This document shows positions 10,315 to 22,643 of a stretch of 64,000 nucleotides of DNA, piece by piece (positions within the stretch are counted from its first letter, which is position 1; the number at the start of each line of letters is the position of its first letter). The DNA is from Epiperipatus broadwayi (taxonomy: Eukaryota > Onychophora > Udeonychophora > Euonychophora > Peripatidae), in contig JAQFVV010012973.1 in assembly GCA_028023455.1 (NCBI GenBank), positions 117,501 through 181,500 on the forward strand, in the 5' to 3' direction. A model generated the notes under the pieces. The model was given only the letters and a program-made list of their open reading frames with translations, was not told the DNA's origin and searched no databases. Made by a program: the position numbers and the translations under genes.

Positions 10315-12543
10315 TGTAACGAGCACAGACGTTCGTTACATTGTTGTTTTTTGTTATTTATTAAACATGAAAGTAAATTAAAAAGTTCGCATTTAAAAAT
10401 TTTCTTTTAGAATTAAAAATTGAAATTAAATATCATCTTAAACTCTTATATATTAAATCGCACAGATAATGAAAAATTATTAAAATAAAACTTGATTAAA
10501 GAAAAAGTATTTTAAAACTAAATTTTAAAAAGATTTGGAAATAAAATTATATCTTTAAATTTATCTTTAAATATATCTTTGATTTGGAAAACAGGTTAAT
10601 TAATCAGAAATGGAAATGATAAATTTAATTAGTCAAATGTAAACCAGCCTTGGGCATTTAAATGTAAAAACATAGGTCAGTTAGGAAAACAATAGAAACT
10701 TTTAGCAAATGAAATAAATCCATTGGGAAATCGGACCTCAACGAAAAGGATCATCACATCGATGACGTAATGTTAAGTCAATCCTTCGAATACATATAAA
10801 TGGAAAATTTGGAAATTATTAATTAGTGACTAGAATGATTATTACGATGTGAGAGAGTTGTGTTAGTGCGGAAGTGAAGGAGAAGGGATTGAAAAAAGAC
10901 GCACGATTCAATCCCTTCAGCTTTGCTAAGAAAGAAAAAGGAATGAACTATCATTTTTCTACATTGAGGACCAGTTAAAGCAAAAAACCTCCGGACGGAT
11001 AAATAAATCAGCCAACAGAATACCAATTTTAGGACGGCGTGGGAATTCATGTTCATGGCAAGCAACTGTAAAAGATGAACATTTTAAACCGTAAGAACTT
11101 TATAAAAAATGAACATTAAATTAAACTTTCCAGAGTTAAATGATTGCAATCTTATCCTATCTGACCAATTTAATTTATTAATAATGTTATTTGATGTATT
11201 TCTTTTTATATATATATATTTAAAATCATTTCCATTTATTTATTTACTTTTTTGTTCTTTAAGTTTTATTATGATTTCTGTTTTCCGTTAAGTTAAATTA
11301 TATAAATGTTAAACTTAAGTCGGGCGTGAATGGCTGTATAGATTTGTAAAGTTATATTAGGGGAGTGTAATCTTAGGTTATTTGTTTCGTGGTTAAATTG
11401 GGTCAATGGATTGGATATATTGGTGTGATTAGTAGATGTAATATTGATTCGCTACGGGCAGAATCGCTTCATACGCCGCACACTTCCGTTTGCCTATGGA
11501 AGGAATTATAAGTCGGATACCGCAGTTCCTTTCTATGGAGTTTTTTGTTTTATTGCTCTTCTTTGCAGATAGATGTAATATTCCTATCTCATAAGAGGCA
11601 ATTTCTTCCCTTAACCTTTTGTGCTGCCGTATTTTATTACATTGAATACATCGATATATCAGATGAATTGATGCCAGTTTGACTACGAATTTTAGTCTAA
11701 GGTTAAATAGGGATAGAATGTTTATTTTCAAAAGCAAATTTATCTGGTCTATTCATACTCGACCCTAAATAAAAATGCATTAAATTTAAGTTGTTTATAG
11801 ACGCTTGCATGGATTGTTTATTGGTTAACTATGTTTTGCGTTTCCATATTTGATCAAAATATATAGACATTCGATAAATAATAATACCTTATGGTGAGTA
11901 TCTAAAATGTATTTATTCGGATGTCTTTTAAATTATTGGTGACAATGCAAGTATCTTATGGTGAATACTAATGGGTTACGTATAAATTTCCCTCCGCAAT
12001 TGTCAGTAATCAATGATTTTGTATTTTGATCGTTTATGTTTATTTTGAAATGTTTTTGACCGTGGAATCTATGTAACCGATCTATATTCAACATTATAAA
12101 CAAGCTTTCATAAATTTATCTGTGCGAACTTAATTAAAAATGTAAAATTAGAATATAATAGTAATTAAATGTAAATTAAAGTCAAAAATCAAAGTTAAAA
12201 ATGTAGGTTAAATTTTGAACTGTAAAACTAATACTAAAATAATTTTAAATCTTATATATATGTGAAATAAATAAATGTTTGTGTGTTAATTACTGGCAGT
12301 GGCTTATTTTATTTATTTTTTAATGTTGAAATCTAATTAGATAAGATATGATATTATTAAATCTCTGCTACTCCCTGAGCTAGTGACATGGGCTAACGAC
12401 CGGAACCAAAATATTTAAAAAAAATTTTTTTTTTTTTTTTACTTATTTATCTGCCTACTTTATAAATTTTTCTAGGTTGAAATGCCTATATGGCGCCCCG
12501 TAGTGCAGATTACGTTAAGTCGCATTCTCCCCGGATCATTACA
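10315..12543 (+). repeat. Solo LTR copy 2 (2.2 kb) with 4-bp TSD
   Basis: The best-preserved copy: TGTAACGAGC at the start, CCGGATCATTACA at the end, flanked by ATAC at 10311-10314 and 12544-12547. The first 26 bases can fold, TGTAACG pairing with CGTTACA. Contains TGACGTAA (10763-10770) and TATAAA (10795-10800) as a likely pol II promoter, then the transcribed part with CTGGCAGTGGCTT at about 12292 and GATGGCGCC-like sequence near 12490. Open frames inside (for example on the minus strand at 11429-11737) lack protein motifs and are not conserved in the other copies. No internal retroviral-type coding region adjoins it. Confidence 0.8.
10763..10800 (+). promoter_or_regulatory. LTR copy 2 promoter (TGACGTAA plus TATAAA)
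   Basis: TGACGTAA at 10763-10770 is a CRE/ATF-like site and TATAAA is at 10795-10800. Both are kept in the inverted copy at 17756-17793, so the pair is a shared U3 element. Confidence 0.6.
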
Positions 12544-12547
12544 ATAC

Positions 12548-12830
12548 ATTTAGGTATTTAAAAATCATGTGATATTCTGATTACATAGATATATGTAAAT
12601 GTGCATGTGTATGTAAATTTAAATGTGAGTTATATATATACATGATGTTTTGGTATAGGCTACAATGTCCTATAATTCACATCTTGCATGGTTGCTATGT
12701 TGTGCTAAGTTCATACAGTTGTATCTTTTCACCTGGCCTTGGTGATTTTTGAGTGTGACCAATTAGTCCAGTTTGTTTATATTGGTTGTGATAGGTGTTA
12801 TTTGGATATCAATTAAACAGAGATGGGTAT
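12548..12830. other. Spacer, nothing recognised
   Basis: Moderately GC-richer patch (12650-12800) with no motif or repeat partner. Confidence 0.4.
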
Positions 12831-12856
12831 AACTATTGTTATTGTTGTTGTTGTTG

Positions 12857-12926
<70 letters not shown>

Positions 12927-12952
12927 CAACATCATCATTATCATTATTATTA
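12831..12952. repeat. Long (ATT/GTT)n microsatellite
   Basis: About 40 triplets, GTT then ATT with a few interruptions at the right. It generates poly-Leu and poly-Asn reading frames on opposite strands that are not genes. Confidence 0.95.
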
Positions 12953-13823
12953 TTAGGTACCATCAAATTAATACTGATTTATGATAATCATATGAAAAGC
13001 TTTTTATGCAATATGATCTATCATCAGTTTGAGTTTCCAGTTGCACAAAGGCATATTAGTTTTGTATTGATAAAATTAATACTTGTTATTACTAGATGTT
13101 CTATTTTTTTGATTACCAATCAATTTTATGTTTTATGTACTTTTTAATGAATTTTATTCATCTCATTATATGACAAATATAGGGCAATTTAAATCTAGTC
13201 ATTGATGCTTTTGTTCTTTTCTTTTTGTTAGATATGATGGAATTTTCACATCTTTGCCAACAGGACCATAGTTTTAAAACATCAATATAATTTTTTTTTT
13301 TACTGCCCAGCATTTAGATATGTAGAGAATCATAAAAAAAAATCATAGCTAAAATAATTCTGATGCTCACTTTTAAGATATATCCTTACATCCTAAAATC
13401 TTTTCCAAGTTTTTCATTATAATTGTTTCTAATATTTTAGTTATTTATTGATGACAAATGATCTATGAAAGCAATAACTATCAACTGCTTCTATTTCTTC
13501 ATTATTAAATTTGAAGTCAGCTGATAATCATTTCATATAATTTTTATCTTCTTCATATTTAGTGAGGCTGTGATTTATATAGAGAATACATTTAAAAATT
13601 TGACAAAATAATATTTAATCACTTTAGCATTATCTTATTGAATGATTATTTATACATGAAAATTTAATGAAGAAAATAATAAAGAATAATATTTCTATAG
13701 TGTAATTTTCACCACACCACTCTCATGCAAAGTAATGATTGATTTTTATCTACTTATTAACAGTTTTTGGATGGATGACATCATAAATATATGACTGAAG
13801 ACTTACGAAAAAATCTATCATTC
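12953..13823. other. AT-rich spacer
   Basis: No supported feature. Confidence 0.45.
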
Positions 13824-13865
13824 CCAAGAAGCATATTTCATGCTGAACCAGCACTTATCAGTTGG
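13824..13865 (-). ncRNA. Hammerhead-like motif, repeat family C, decayed
   Basis: On the minus strand: CCAA, core CTGATAA (consensus CTGANGA, so one core base is changed), stem-loop GTGCT-GGTTC-AGCAT, GAAA, short stem III ATATGCTT, then C and TTGG. CCAA pairs with TTGG as stem I and TGCT with AGCA as stem II. Position 10.1/11.1 is G/T here, which fits CpG decay of a G-C pair. The same layout recurs at 60593-60636. The surrounding repeat remnant reaches about 13925. Activity is unlikely because G8 is lost. Confidence 0.5.
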
Positions 13866-13925
13866 CTCAGTTCACAATCTATTACACATATATTTATCAT
13901 TGTTCAGTGTATATATATAAATATC

Positions 13926-16069
13926 AAATTATTATAATTTAATTGATGAATGTCAAATGTGCTACCCTCATGACTTTGACAAAAATCACCTAATAAGAAT
14001 ATATTAATAATTTTTATTAGTCATTCATTAGACTAGAGATTATTTAATAATGAATTATATTCCAGATTCCACAAGGTGTTAAAATCAGATAGAAAATGAT
14101 TGGATATATCTTTATTGCAATATATATATAGTTAAGTTAGTATATGCATTCAATTTTATTTTGAGATAAACAAAATTGTAGATTTTAAATTAGCAAAATA
14201 AAGATGGCTACAAGTAAAATGAAAAGTGATTTATGTTACAGAAAAAAATGATGAGGTCAAAAAGATTGTAGATGCTGTTGTACATTATTAGGTTTGTTTT
14301 TTTTTAAAAAAAAAACATGGATTCTACATAAAAATAATTTTTCTATACCAATTTAGAAAATAATATTTGTATTTAATGAAGGTCTTTGAATCACAAGACA
14401 TTATGAAAATGGCTTATTTATCTATGTAGACATTGATGTTAAACTCTTAAAAGATTATTAGATTAATGCAGATTATTAGTTACAAAAGAATTAGTAGTTC
14501 CTAGACTTTTTTAAGAAAATATATCATAATAATTCAATAGTTCATTATAAATATTTTGCATGCATTGAAAATAAACTAATATTTATTAGTAGTATAATTT
14601 TAATATCTAATTTGATATACATTTGCAATATGTTCTGCAAATTAAACATTTATTTTTATAATATAGGATTTTTGTAATGATCAAAAATATTTATTTACTT
14701 TTTTTTTTCACTTTCTTGTAAAATGTCAGTCAGATTTTTAAAAAAAATTTAAAAATTTATTTCTAGTTTGCCCTTTTTTACTTGCAATAAAATAGGCTCC
14801 AAAATTATTTTTTTTAAAAAAAAATTGGATTAAATTTTAAATCATTTTTTTTTTTTTTTTGAGAAAAAAACTGAAAATCACAAATTTAATAGAATGGTCA
14901 AATAAACTAATAAATATAAAATTGAAATATGAAGTTTATAATTTTTTAATTAAGTAAACCATGTATATACAATATATTGTGTTGTCTTCAAACATAAATA
15001 ATTATCTTAATTCTAAAATTCGAAAAAAAAATATCAACATTTTACTTCACTGTGGCTCTAATTAGTTAGTTAATAATTTAAATTAATCTCACTAATTATT
15101 TGATGTATTTTGCAGAAGAATGATTTTTTTGTATATTGATTTTTAAATGCCTTAAAATAAAATTTGGTATAAAAATAATATATAACCTTTATGAAGATAT
15201 GTCTATCTATAAAGCCCTACTGCATATTTCAAAAAGTGAAATACAATATTAGACAAGAACATTTAAATATAAATGTCAGCCATAGATACCATTCTTACTT
15301 TTGTAAATAATATAACTAAAATACATTTTTAAATTCTATTCTCAATCACATTAAAACAACATTTCTAAGAAAAAATATATTTTCCCCCAAAAAAGTAATT
15401 ACAACCTTTTTGCCATTACTACAGACCTTGACTTCAAAATATTTGATAACATTATCCTTTAAAAAACCTCACAAGAAAGAAATTCCTGGACTCATCAAAA
15501 CATCTTATGCTACAAAGAGTAAAAATTCTTTTATGCATAAATTATAAAAAAAAAAGGGAGTTTTTATTCTTTTTATAGAACAGAAATTTTTTAATTTCAG
15601 CTTTATTATTTATACAACTAATTCATCTCTTTGTTCATAATTATCTGTCAGAAATTATGCAAGATCTAGTAATAATAATAATCATTGTTCAGCAATTTAT
15701 AAAGAGTTCAAGCACCCAAAATGATAGAGCTGGGCATGAACCATGGAACTTGAGCTCCAGTGGCTGCTTCTCTATTATTACATTAAAACCACACAAGGCA
15801 ATTAAAAGTTAGTTGTTGTTATACAAGCCATAATATATTAAAATTAAATATTCTTATTTCAAAATAACTTAAATGATTTATAAACATTTGTTTTAGCATT
15901 AATATTAAACTAGTTATTAGATTTTATTTACAAACTATGAACATTTATAAGTCTGAAAATTGGCAGTTAGTGTCAGACAAAACTTTTTTTTTTTTGGATT
16001 CATTATTTTATTATCTTAGAATTTCATTAAATATATCTAAAACTAAAAGAATTTATGCTATAAATTAAT
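13926..16069. other. AT-rich spacer with T/A homopolymer runs
   Basis: No gene-like content. Mirror T-run/A-run tracts occur near 14287-14307 and 14808-14825. A patch at 15715-15790 (ATGATAGAGCTGGGCATGAA) resembles one at 50205-50280 (GTGACAGAACTGGAACTGTG), possibly an old SINE pair. Confidence 0.4.
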
Positions 16070-18225
16070 TGTAACGATCCGGAGAATTTGGAGTTTAATG
16101 TAAACTGCACTACAGGGCGCCATCTAGGCATTTAAACCTAGAAAAATTTATAAAGTAGGCAGATACGTAAGTAACAAAAAAAAAATTTTTTTTTTCTTTT
16201 TTTATTTAAAATATATTTTGATATCCGGTCATTAGTCCATTGTCACTAGCTCAGGGAGTAGCAGAGATTTGTATTTATAATAAATTCTTATCTAAGAATA
16301 ATTTAAAAAAAGAATAAAATAAGCCACTGCCAGTAATTAACATACAAACATTTATTTACGCACATATATATAAAATTTAACATTATTATTTTAGTATGTT
16401 TATTTTAGATTTTAATTTGATTTTAGAATTTAAATTTAAATTTTTATTTTTATAATATTATAAGTTTACATTTTAATTAAGTTTGCACAGATGGATTTAT
16501 GAAAGTGTTTTATAATGTTGAGTATAGATCGGTTACATAGATTACACGGTTAAAAACATTTCAAAATAAACAAATGATCAAAATACAAATTGATACCGTC
16601 AATTGCATAGAGAATACAAGAAAAGCAATGGTGTTCATCATAAGACCCCGCATTAACACCAATAACTTAAAAGACATCTGAATAAATACATTTTAGATGC
16701 TCACCGTAAGATATCATCATTTATCGAATGTCTATATATTTTGATCAAATATGAATACCCAAAATATAATTAACCGATAACCAATCCATGCAAGCATCTA
16801 TAAACAACTTAAATTTAATGCATTTTTATTTAATGTTGAGTATGAGTAGACTACATAGATTTGCATTTGAAAAGAAAATATTCTATCCTTACTTAACCTT
16901 AGGCCAAAAGTTCACAGTCGAACTAACGCCAATTCATCTGATATATCGATGTATTCAATGTAATACGAAATACGGCAGCACAAAAAGTTAAGAGAAGAAA
17001 TTGCCTCTCGTTATATAGGAATAATACATCTATCTGACAAGAAGAGCAATAAAAAAAAAACTCCATAGAAATGAACTGCGGTCTCCACTTATAATTCTTT
17101 TCATAGGCAAATGGGTGAGTGCGGCATATAGAAACGATTCTGCCCACAGCGAATCTTGCATTACATCTACTAACTACACCAATATATCCAATCCATTGAC
17201 CCAATTTAACTACGAAACAAATAACCTAAGATTACCCTCCCCTAATATAACTTTACAAATCTATACAGCCATTCTTGCCTGACTTAAGTTTAACATTGAT
17301 ATATTTTAATTTATTGGAAAACAGAAATCATAATAAACTTAAAGAACAAAAAAAAACTAAATGGAAATGATTTTACAAAAGAAATACATTAAATAAAATT
17401 ATAACTAATTAATAAATAACATTGGTCAGATAGGATTCTATTTCTTATAAATTAAAGACTGAGAAAGTTTATATTTTAAAGTTCTTAAGTGTTTCAAAAT
17501 GTTTTTAAAGTTCTTACGATTTTTTTTTCAACGTTCCTCTTTATTCATTGCATGTCATTTGGAATCCACATTAAATCCCCTGACGATCCTGTTGTCCTCA
17601 GTATAAGAAAAGCGATGTTTCATTTTTCTATTTTTATAACAACTGAAGGAATTGAAAGTGCGTCTTTCAATCCCTTCACCTCCAACTCTCCAACTTAACA
17701 CATGTCAGTCCTCTCTTAATAATCATCCAATTCTTTTATTTTCCAAACTTTTCCTTTTATAATAATTTTAAGGATCCAATGGACATTACGTCATCGATGA
17801 TGTTATGGTCCTTTCGCTGAGTTCCGATTCCATTGTTTTTCATTCATTGGCTATTAGTTTTTATTGTTTTCCTATCTGACCGATGCTTATACATTTAAAT
17901 GCCCAAGGCTAGTTTACATTGACTAATTAAAACAATCGTTTCCATTTTCTGATTACTTAATGTGTTTTCCAAAATTAAAGATATATTTTTATCTCTAAAT
18001 CTTTTTAAGTTTTTCTTTTAAAATATTTTTTTTATTTTTAATAAAGTTTTATTTTAATAATAATTTTTTTATTATTATCTGTGTGATTTTATATATATAC
18101 GAGTTTAAGATGATTTTTTAATTTTCAATTTTTAATTCTTAAAAAAGAAGTTTTTATTTGCGAACTTTTATTCTTTTAATGTTTACTAATAAAAAACATT
18201 GTAACGTATGTATGTGCCTGTTACA
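16070..18225 (-). repeat. LTR copy 3 (2.15 kb), inverted
   Basis: Same LTR family on the minus strand: sense start TGTAACAGGCAC at 18225 with the terminal hairpin partner CGTTACA, sense end CCGGATCGTTACA at 16070. TATA box rc at 17756-17761 and TGACGTAA rc at 17786-17793. Module order matches copy 2. The 4-bp flanks (TAAT left, TATC right) do not match, so either the flank has changed or this LTR once belonged to a larger rearranged element whose remnants lie at 18226-19320. Confidence 0.75.
17756..17793 (-). promoter_or_regulatory. LTR copy 3 promoter
   Basis: Minus-strand TGACGTAA followed by TATAAA, 464 bases from the LTR start, in register with copy 2. Confidence 0.6.
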
Positions 18226-18717
18226 TATCAGTAAACTTGCTTAAAAAAAAAATGAACAAAAAAAAATATTTTACTTAGGGTTAGTAATTACGGTACACGA
18301 TTAATGAAGACATTTACAAAAACATCCGGTTAGTAATTTTACAAAAGACTATATACAACAAAAAAAAAATGTTGACTATCGTTTTCTTAAGGACCATTTA
18401 CGTTTACCTCCGCCCCACAAGAGTTCTATTTTTTTTATACATTTTATTTTTATACACGGCATGACAAGCAAATTTTATAAATTATTTATTTAAGAAGGTT
18501 GCACTGAAGTAAATATGTTTTAAGGAATAATGGGTTTAAACGTGTATATTTGCAGCACAATTATAAATACCACCAACTTATTTATGACTGATTGAAATGC
18601 TTAAATAGGATTACTATGAAGTAAATTCCCAAACAGTACTCATCGTAAGGTACCACATTTCGATCATAAACATACGTGGCTGTGTGCGCCTATATACGTT
18701 AGAGCATAATATATATT
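18226..18717 (-). repeat. Divergent LTR-derived segment
   Basis: Around 18640-18700, ACTCATCGTAAGGTACCACA and ATTTCGAT resemble, on the plus strand, part of inverted LTR copy 3 (GCTCACCGTAAGATATCATC, 16699-16718). This suggests a second, diverged LTR piece in the same orientation. The rest is unassigned. Confidence 0.4.
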
Positions 18718-18828
18718 AACAAACAAAAAAAACATTAATTGCAACCTTTTGACTTTCTTTTTAACAAAATACAATTTAAAATTATTAATACTTTCTTGTG
18801 TTTAATTTATGTGCAATTTCGTTCTGGC

Positions 18829-19072
18829 AGTGGCTTATTTTATTTATTTTTTAATATTGAAATATAATTAGATAAGATATTATATTATTAAATCCCTGCT
18901 ACTCCCTGAGCTAGTGACTTGGGCTAATGACCGGAATCAAAATTTAAAAAAAAAAAAAAAAATTTTTTTTTTTACTTATGTATCTGCCTATTTTATAAAT
19001 TTTTCTAGGTTCAAATGCCTAGATGGCACCATGTAGTGCAGATCACATTAAGTCTTTCTCTGGATCATTACA
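18829..19072 (+). repeat. LTR 3' end fragment
   Basis: From CTGGCAGTGGCTTATTTTAT to GGATCATTACA, closely matching the last 250 bases of LTR copy 2, including the GAGCTAGTGACTTGGGCTAA block and an A-run/T-run tract. Confidence 0.8.
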
Positions 19073-19073
19073 A

Positions 19074-19098
19074 CTGGCCACCCAACTTGGGCTGATCT
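19074..19098 (+). other. Primer-binding-site-like sequence
   Basis: CTGGCCACCCAACTTGGGCT follows the LTR terminus directly. It resembles the TGGCGNCCAACNTGGGG leader common after metazoan Gypsy 5' LTRs. This is the main reason to call the family LTR retrotransposons and not DNA transposons. No tRNA match was tested. Confidence 0.5.
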
Positions 19099-19320
19099 AT
19101 TAATAAAAACCACGTATACCCTGAGTAAATTTCTTTTTTCAAAATAGAAATATTCTTATCTATTTACATAAAGCTGTATACGTTAAATCTTATAAAAGCA
19201 CTGCCAGAAAGAAATTGCACATAAATTAAACACGAGAAAGTATTAATAATTTTAAATTGTATTTTGTTAAAAAGAAAGTCAAAAGGTTGCAATTAATGTT
19301 TTTTTTTGTTTGTTAATATT

Positions 19321-19949
19321 AATAATAGTAAAAATAACAAATCTGTTTCAACTTTTTATGTATAACAAGTTACTTAAGATTTAAATGCTCTTATTGTATG
19401 TAGCATTTTATAATATTATGATCCATTGGTTTAAATAGTTAAATTATCAATAGTTGATGAAAACAGTAAAATTATCTTTGCTATTATTAAACATATTGTG
19501 TGCTTGCTGCTTAGATGTAGAAAAATAATTTAATTTATTCTAAATTTGCAAAGCATTTTATCTGAAATACTTCTCTCATTTTACAATTAAAAATAACATT
19601 GTTTTAAAGCAATATAATCCAAAGTCATAAATTTATCTTTAAGATGATCTCAATATAAATATTATAGTAAACAATTTTTGTAAGATTATAAAATTGAAAT
19701 ATAAAATTACATTCCAAAAAATTTTCATTTGACATTTGTTTCTCCCCATTTAAATAAAGATAACTTTAATTTTGATACATTTTTATTCTATAATATTCAC
19801 AAAAGAAAATTTACATCAACTATTAGAAAATATGAGTACATTTTAAAGGTATTTTAAATATATGTTTTTTATACCATGCAAAAATCTCTAATATTTTTTA
19901 GCTAAGACAATGAAGTTCTCAATCCTCATAATGTTTTTATCACTGAAAA
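19321..19949. other. AT-rich spacer
   Basis: No supported feature. Confidence 0.45.
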
Positions 19950-20065
19950 GTAGATAGTTATGATTTCAGGTTCAAATTCTGCTCAAGTAAAATTCTTTTT
20001 AAGAGGTTCAGAATTTTTTAGGTAGTTTAGCCTTTCAATTTTGGTCAATAAATGGGCATTTATTT
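19950..20065 (+). repeat. Possible old tRNA-derived SINE
   Basis: GGTTCAAATTC (19970-19980) is a good pol III B box. About 50 bases on, GCCTTTCAATTTTGGTCAAT resembles the conserved central block of molluscan and cephalopod SINEs (GCCTTTCA...GGGTCGATAAA). No A box is evident. If right, it is a weak taxonomic hint; convergence cannot be excluded. Confidence 0.35.
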
Positions 20066-20349
20066 GTTTTTAACTAAAAGGTAAAACAAAAATGAAAAAA
20101 AAACTGCTCAAACTCTTGCTATTGGACAATTAGCAATCCATAGTAACTATTCTTAAAGAGAACTTTGCCATCCAATGAGCTTTTTTTTTTTAAGAAAAAA
20201 AAAATGATGAAAGGGTCATTTTACTTTTTATATACATTATAGCAAACGTTTTCAAGTTGGGAATAAAAATGAAATTTAAAAAAGTTATAATAACCTATTC
20301 CATTTATTCTGACAATAAAAATTTTCACCATTTTTGAGCATTTACACAG

Positions 20350-20610
20350 AGGCTACTCTCCATACAGTAGAGCCACTCAATGCCAGCCAGAGTAATCAAT
20401 GAATGCATAAAGGTTTGTGCATAAAATCCCTATTTTGTGCCTACTCAACCAATATCCTCAGACTAGTTTCTAGCTTGTTGTTTTCATCAATGAGGAATCT
20501 TGGATCTGAGAGCACTGCACCTAGATCTTAGGATCTAATGCAACCCTCTATATAAATAGCTTGTGTAAGCATAAAGAATGATGATCGTGTGATGGTTGGT
20601 GCTTTAGGTG
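20350..20610 (-). repeat. Ribozyme repeat family B, copy 1 (decayed)
   Basis: Minus-strand copy of the family seen best at 54.9-56.4 kb: GGATCTAATGCAACC block, hammerhead-like region 20456-20495 and CCAGAGTAATCAATG block. The core has become TTGATGA and stem II is lost. It continues past 20540 with an alternate end (AAGCATAAAGAATGATGATC) shared with the copies at 43 kb and 57 kb. No target duplication found. Confidence 0.7.
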
Positions 20611-22628
20611 TATTCTGTCTTAATATCACATATTGTATATATAATCTTATATATAATACATAATTATAAAAGGAAGTATTTGTTATAATAAAATATCTAA
20701 ATATAATCAAATACAATCATTTTTTTAATATAAATATTATATTTCTCTCACATTACCAAAAATTTATTTGAATCATGTGTGTTTGTATACAATAACGGAT
20801 GCAAAAAAAAAAAATACTAAAAGAAGTTTTTAATTTATACTGAAGTATTTTATATCGCAGATTTCCCCTGATTTTTATCGTAAAAAATAACCTATACATA
20901 TGTATTAGATATTTCAACATTTATTGTAAAGGTTTTAAACTAGCTTCTATTATCACAGCTCGGTTAATTTTGCAAGAATTGAGATGTTCAAGAGCTGACA
21001 AGTCAAAAATTTACAGAGTTGTGACTAAGTCTAATAGCTTTGAGATTTCTCATCTCTAGCTAATAAATCTAAAATAAATGGAGAAATTTAAATTGTAAAT
21101 GAAGGCCAGGGGAGTTTGGATTTGAAAGGTAATTTTACTCTTTTTTAGTCGGAAAAGTAATCACCTCAAATATTGTCTGTTTTCATAGTTGTCATAAATT
21201 ACAAATAATCAGTTGTGTGCATGAGTGAATATGTAGCTACGTAAACGGTATTTTTAATAGGAGTTTTTTTGTATCTATTCATTTTTTATATTAGAAATAA
21301 TCTAGTAGTTTTATTTTTATATATTTCAATACATAGTAAATTATCAAAAAATACGAACTGCATTGTTTTATATATATATATTTTAAAACAATGTTTATTT
21401 ATAAATTTCAAATGTAATTATTATTTATAAATTTCAAATTTAATTATTATACAAGGAAGATTATTATTTAAGTAATAAACAATAAAATGCAATATCTTAG
21501 CTAGATAATTCCACACATACGTTTGCTCGAATTCAGTAACTTCTCATAGATAAAAAGACATTTAACTGTGCGTAAATATTTACACATACAAATCCGGATG
21601 TCCAGATAAAAGACATACCATTTATTTCAGAAATAGAAATCACATATTAACTTAGTGAAATTCTCACTACTTCATACATATGTATATAGGCTTAAATCTA
21701 TTAGCAAAGAAGACAATAATTGCTAGAATTAGAATATATATTTTGTGTGTGCATATATATATATGTCTATTTTTCTCATTTGCAAAAATAAATGAAAGAA
21801 TTTAAGATTGAATGCTTTTTACGAAAATGGAATTAATTTGCATTAATAGAAGTAATCCAATCCATATCAGTCTTTTATAGGATCATATATGTAAGAAGAA
21901 TTAACCATTATACGTGAAATGGTAAGGTCAATAAGATTTCAAGACTAGTTTCTTCTAAATGAACTTCATAGTGAGACTCTAGATTACACACAACCATCAA
22001 GTTGTTCCCTTTATTTTTTTTACACTATTAAAATTCATGATTTGAAATTTTAGATTATCAAGGAGTTTGAATCCAAACTAATCTGCTTGTATAATTAAAT
22101 ACATCTGACTCTAGATCAGCAGTTATACTTTTTACTAATCTAAATTATATGCTAATGACAATAACTTTTATACTTTGGAAAATGGATTACCAATAAAGTA
22201 TGACATGTTTTTAACATATTTAATTAGCATTTGAATCAACAGTAAGTATCCATTTTATACTATTCTAATCTATAGATGTCAATGTCATTTATCATAATTA
22301 TTAAATGTGATCGAGTTAATATCAATTCTTGATAATGATTTAAAAACATTTTTTTAATAATGACATTTTAGTCTGATTGACTGCAAAATTATTGTTATGA
22401 TTATGAAATAAATCCATCCCATTGCTGGTTATTCTGTTCCTCCTCTTTTTGCCCATCAACCCTTCTATATATTATATATTTCCTTAAAATATTAGACATG
22501 AACAGAATTAAATGGTCTTAATTTTATAATTTTTGCTTCAAATTAGAATCCAGCCTCATAAAAGTTTAAAGTTTATAGCTGAGCTAGAAATATTATGATA
22601 ATTTTTCATCTAATAAATGATCAGTAAC
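20611..22628. other. AT-rich spacer
   Basis: No supported gene. Short direct duplication near 21400-21445 (TTATTTATAAATTTCAAATN, two units). Confidence 0.45.
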
Positions 22629-22643
22629 AATCATTAATATATT
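22629..22643. repeat. TSD of PLE pair, left
   Basis: 15 bases identical to 25744-25758. Confidence 0.7.

Larger units (their letters stand above)
18718..19320. repeat. 118-bp inverted repeat around an LTR end
   Basis: Left arm 18715-18832 and right arm 19199-19316 are reverse complements with about three differences over 118 bases, including the CACTGCCAG/CTGGCAGTG edge. Between them lie the 3' end of an LTR (18829-19072) and a leader-like stretch. The left arm runs straight into the LTR end; the right arm stops exactly at CACTGCCAG. High arm identity compared with the decay of the LTRs implies a recent origin or gene conversion. Confidence 0.8.

Noticed and set aside
11429-11737. 102-codon minus frame in LTR copy 2
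   Set aside because: Not kept in the aligned parts of LTR copies 1 and 3; chance frame.
4899-12543. Long TGTAAC elements as Ginger-type DNA transposons (TGT...ACA ends, 4-bp TSD)
   Set aside because: Primer-site-like sequence directly after a related LTR end and a conserved TATA box inside favour LTRs; not fully excluded.
12763-13147. Poly-Asn and poly-Leu frames on opposite strands
   Set aside because: Both come from the (ATT)n tract.
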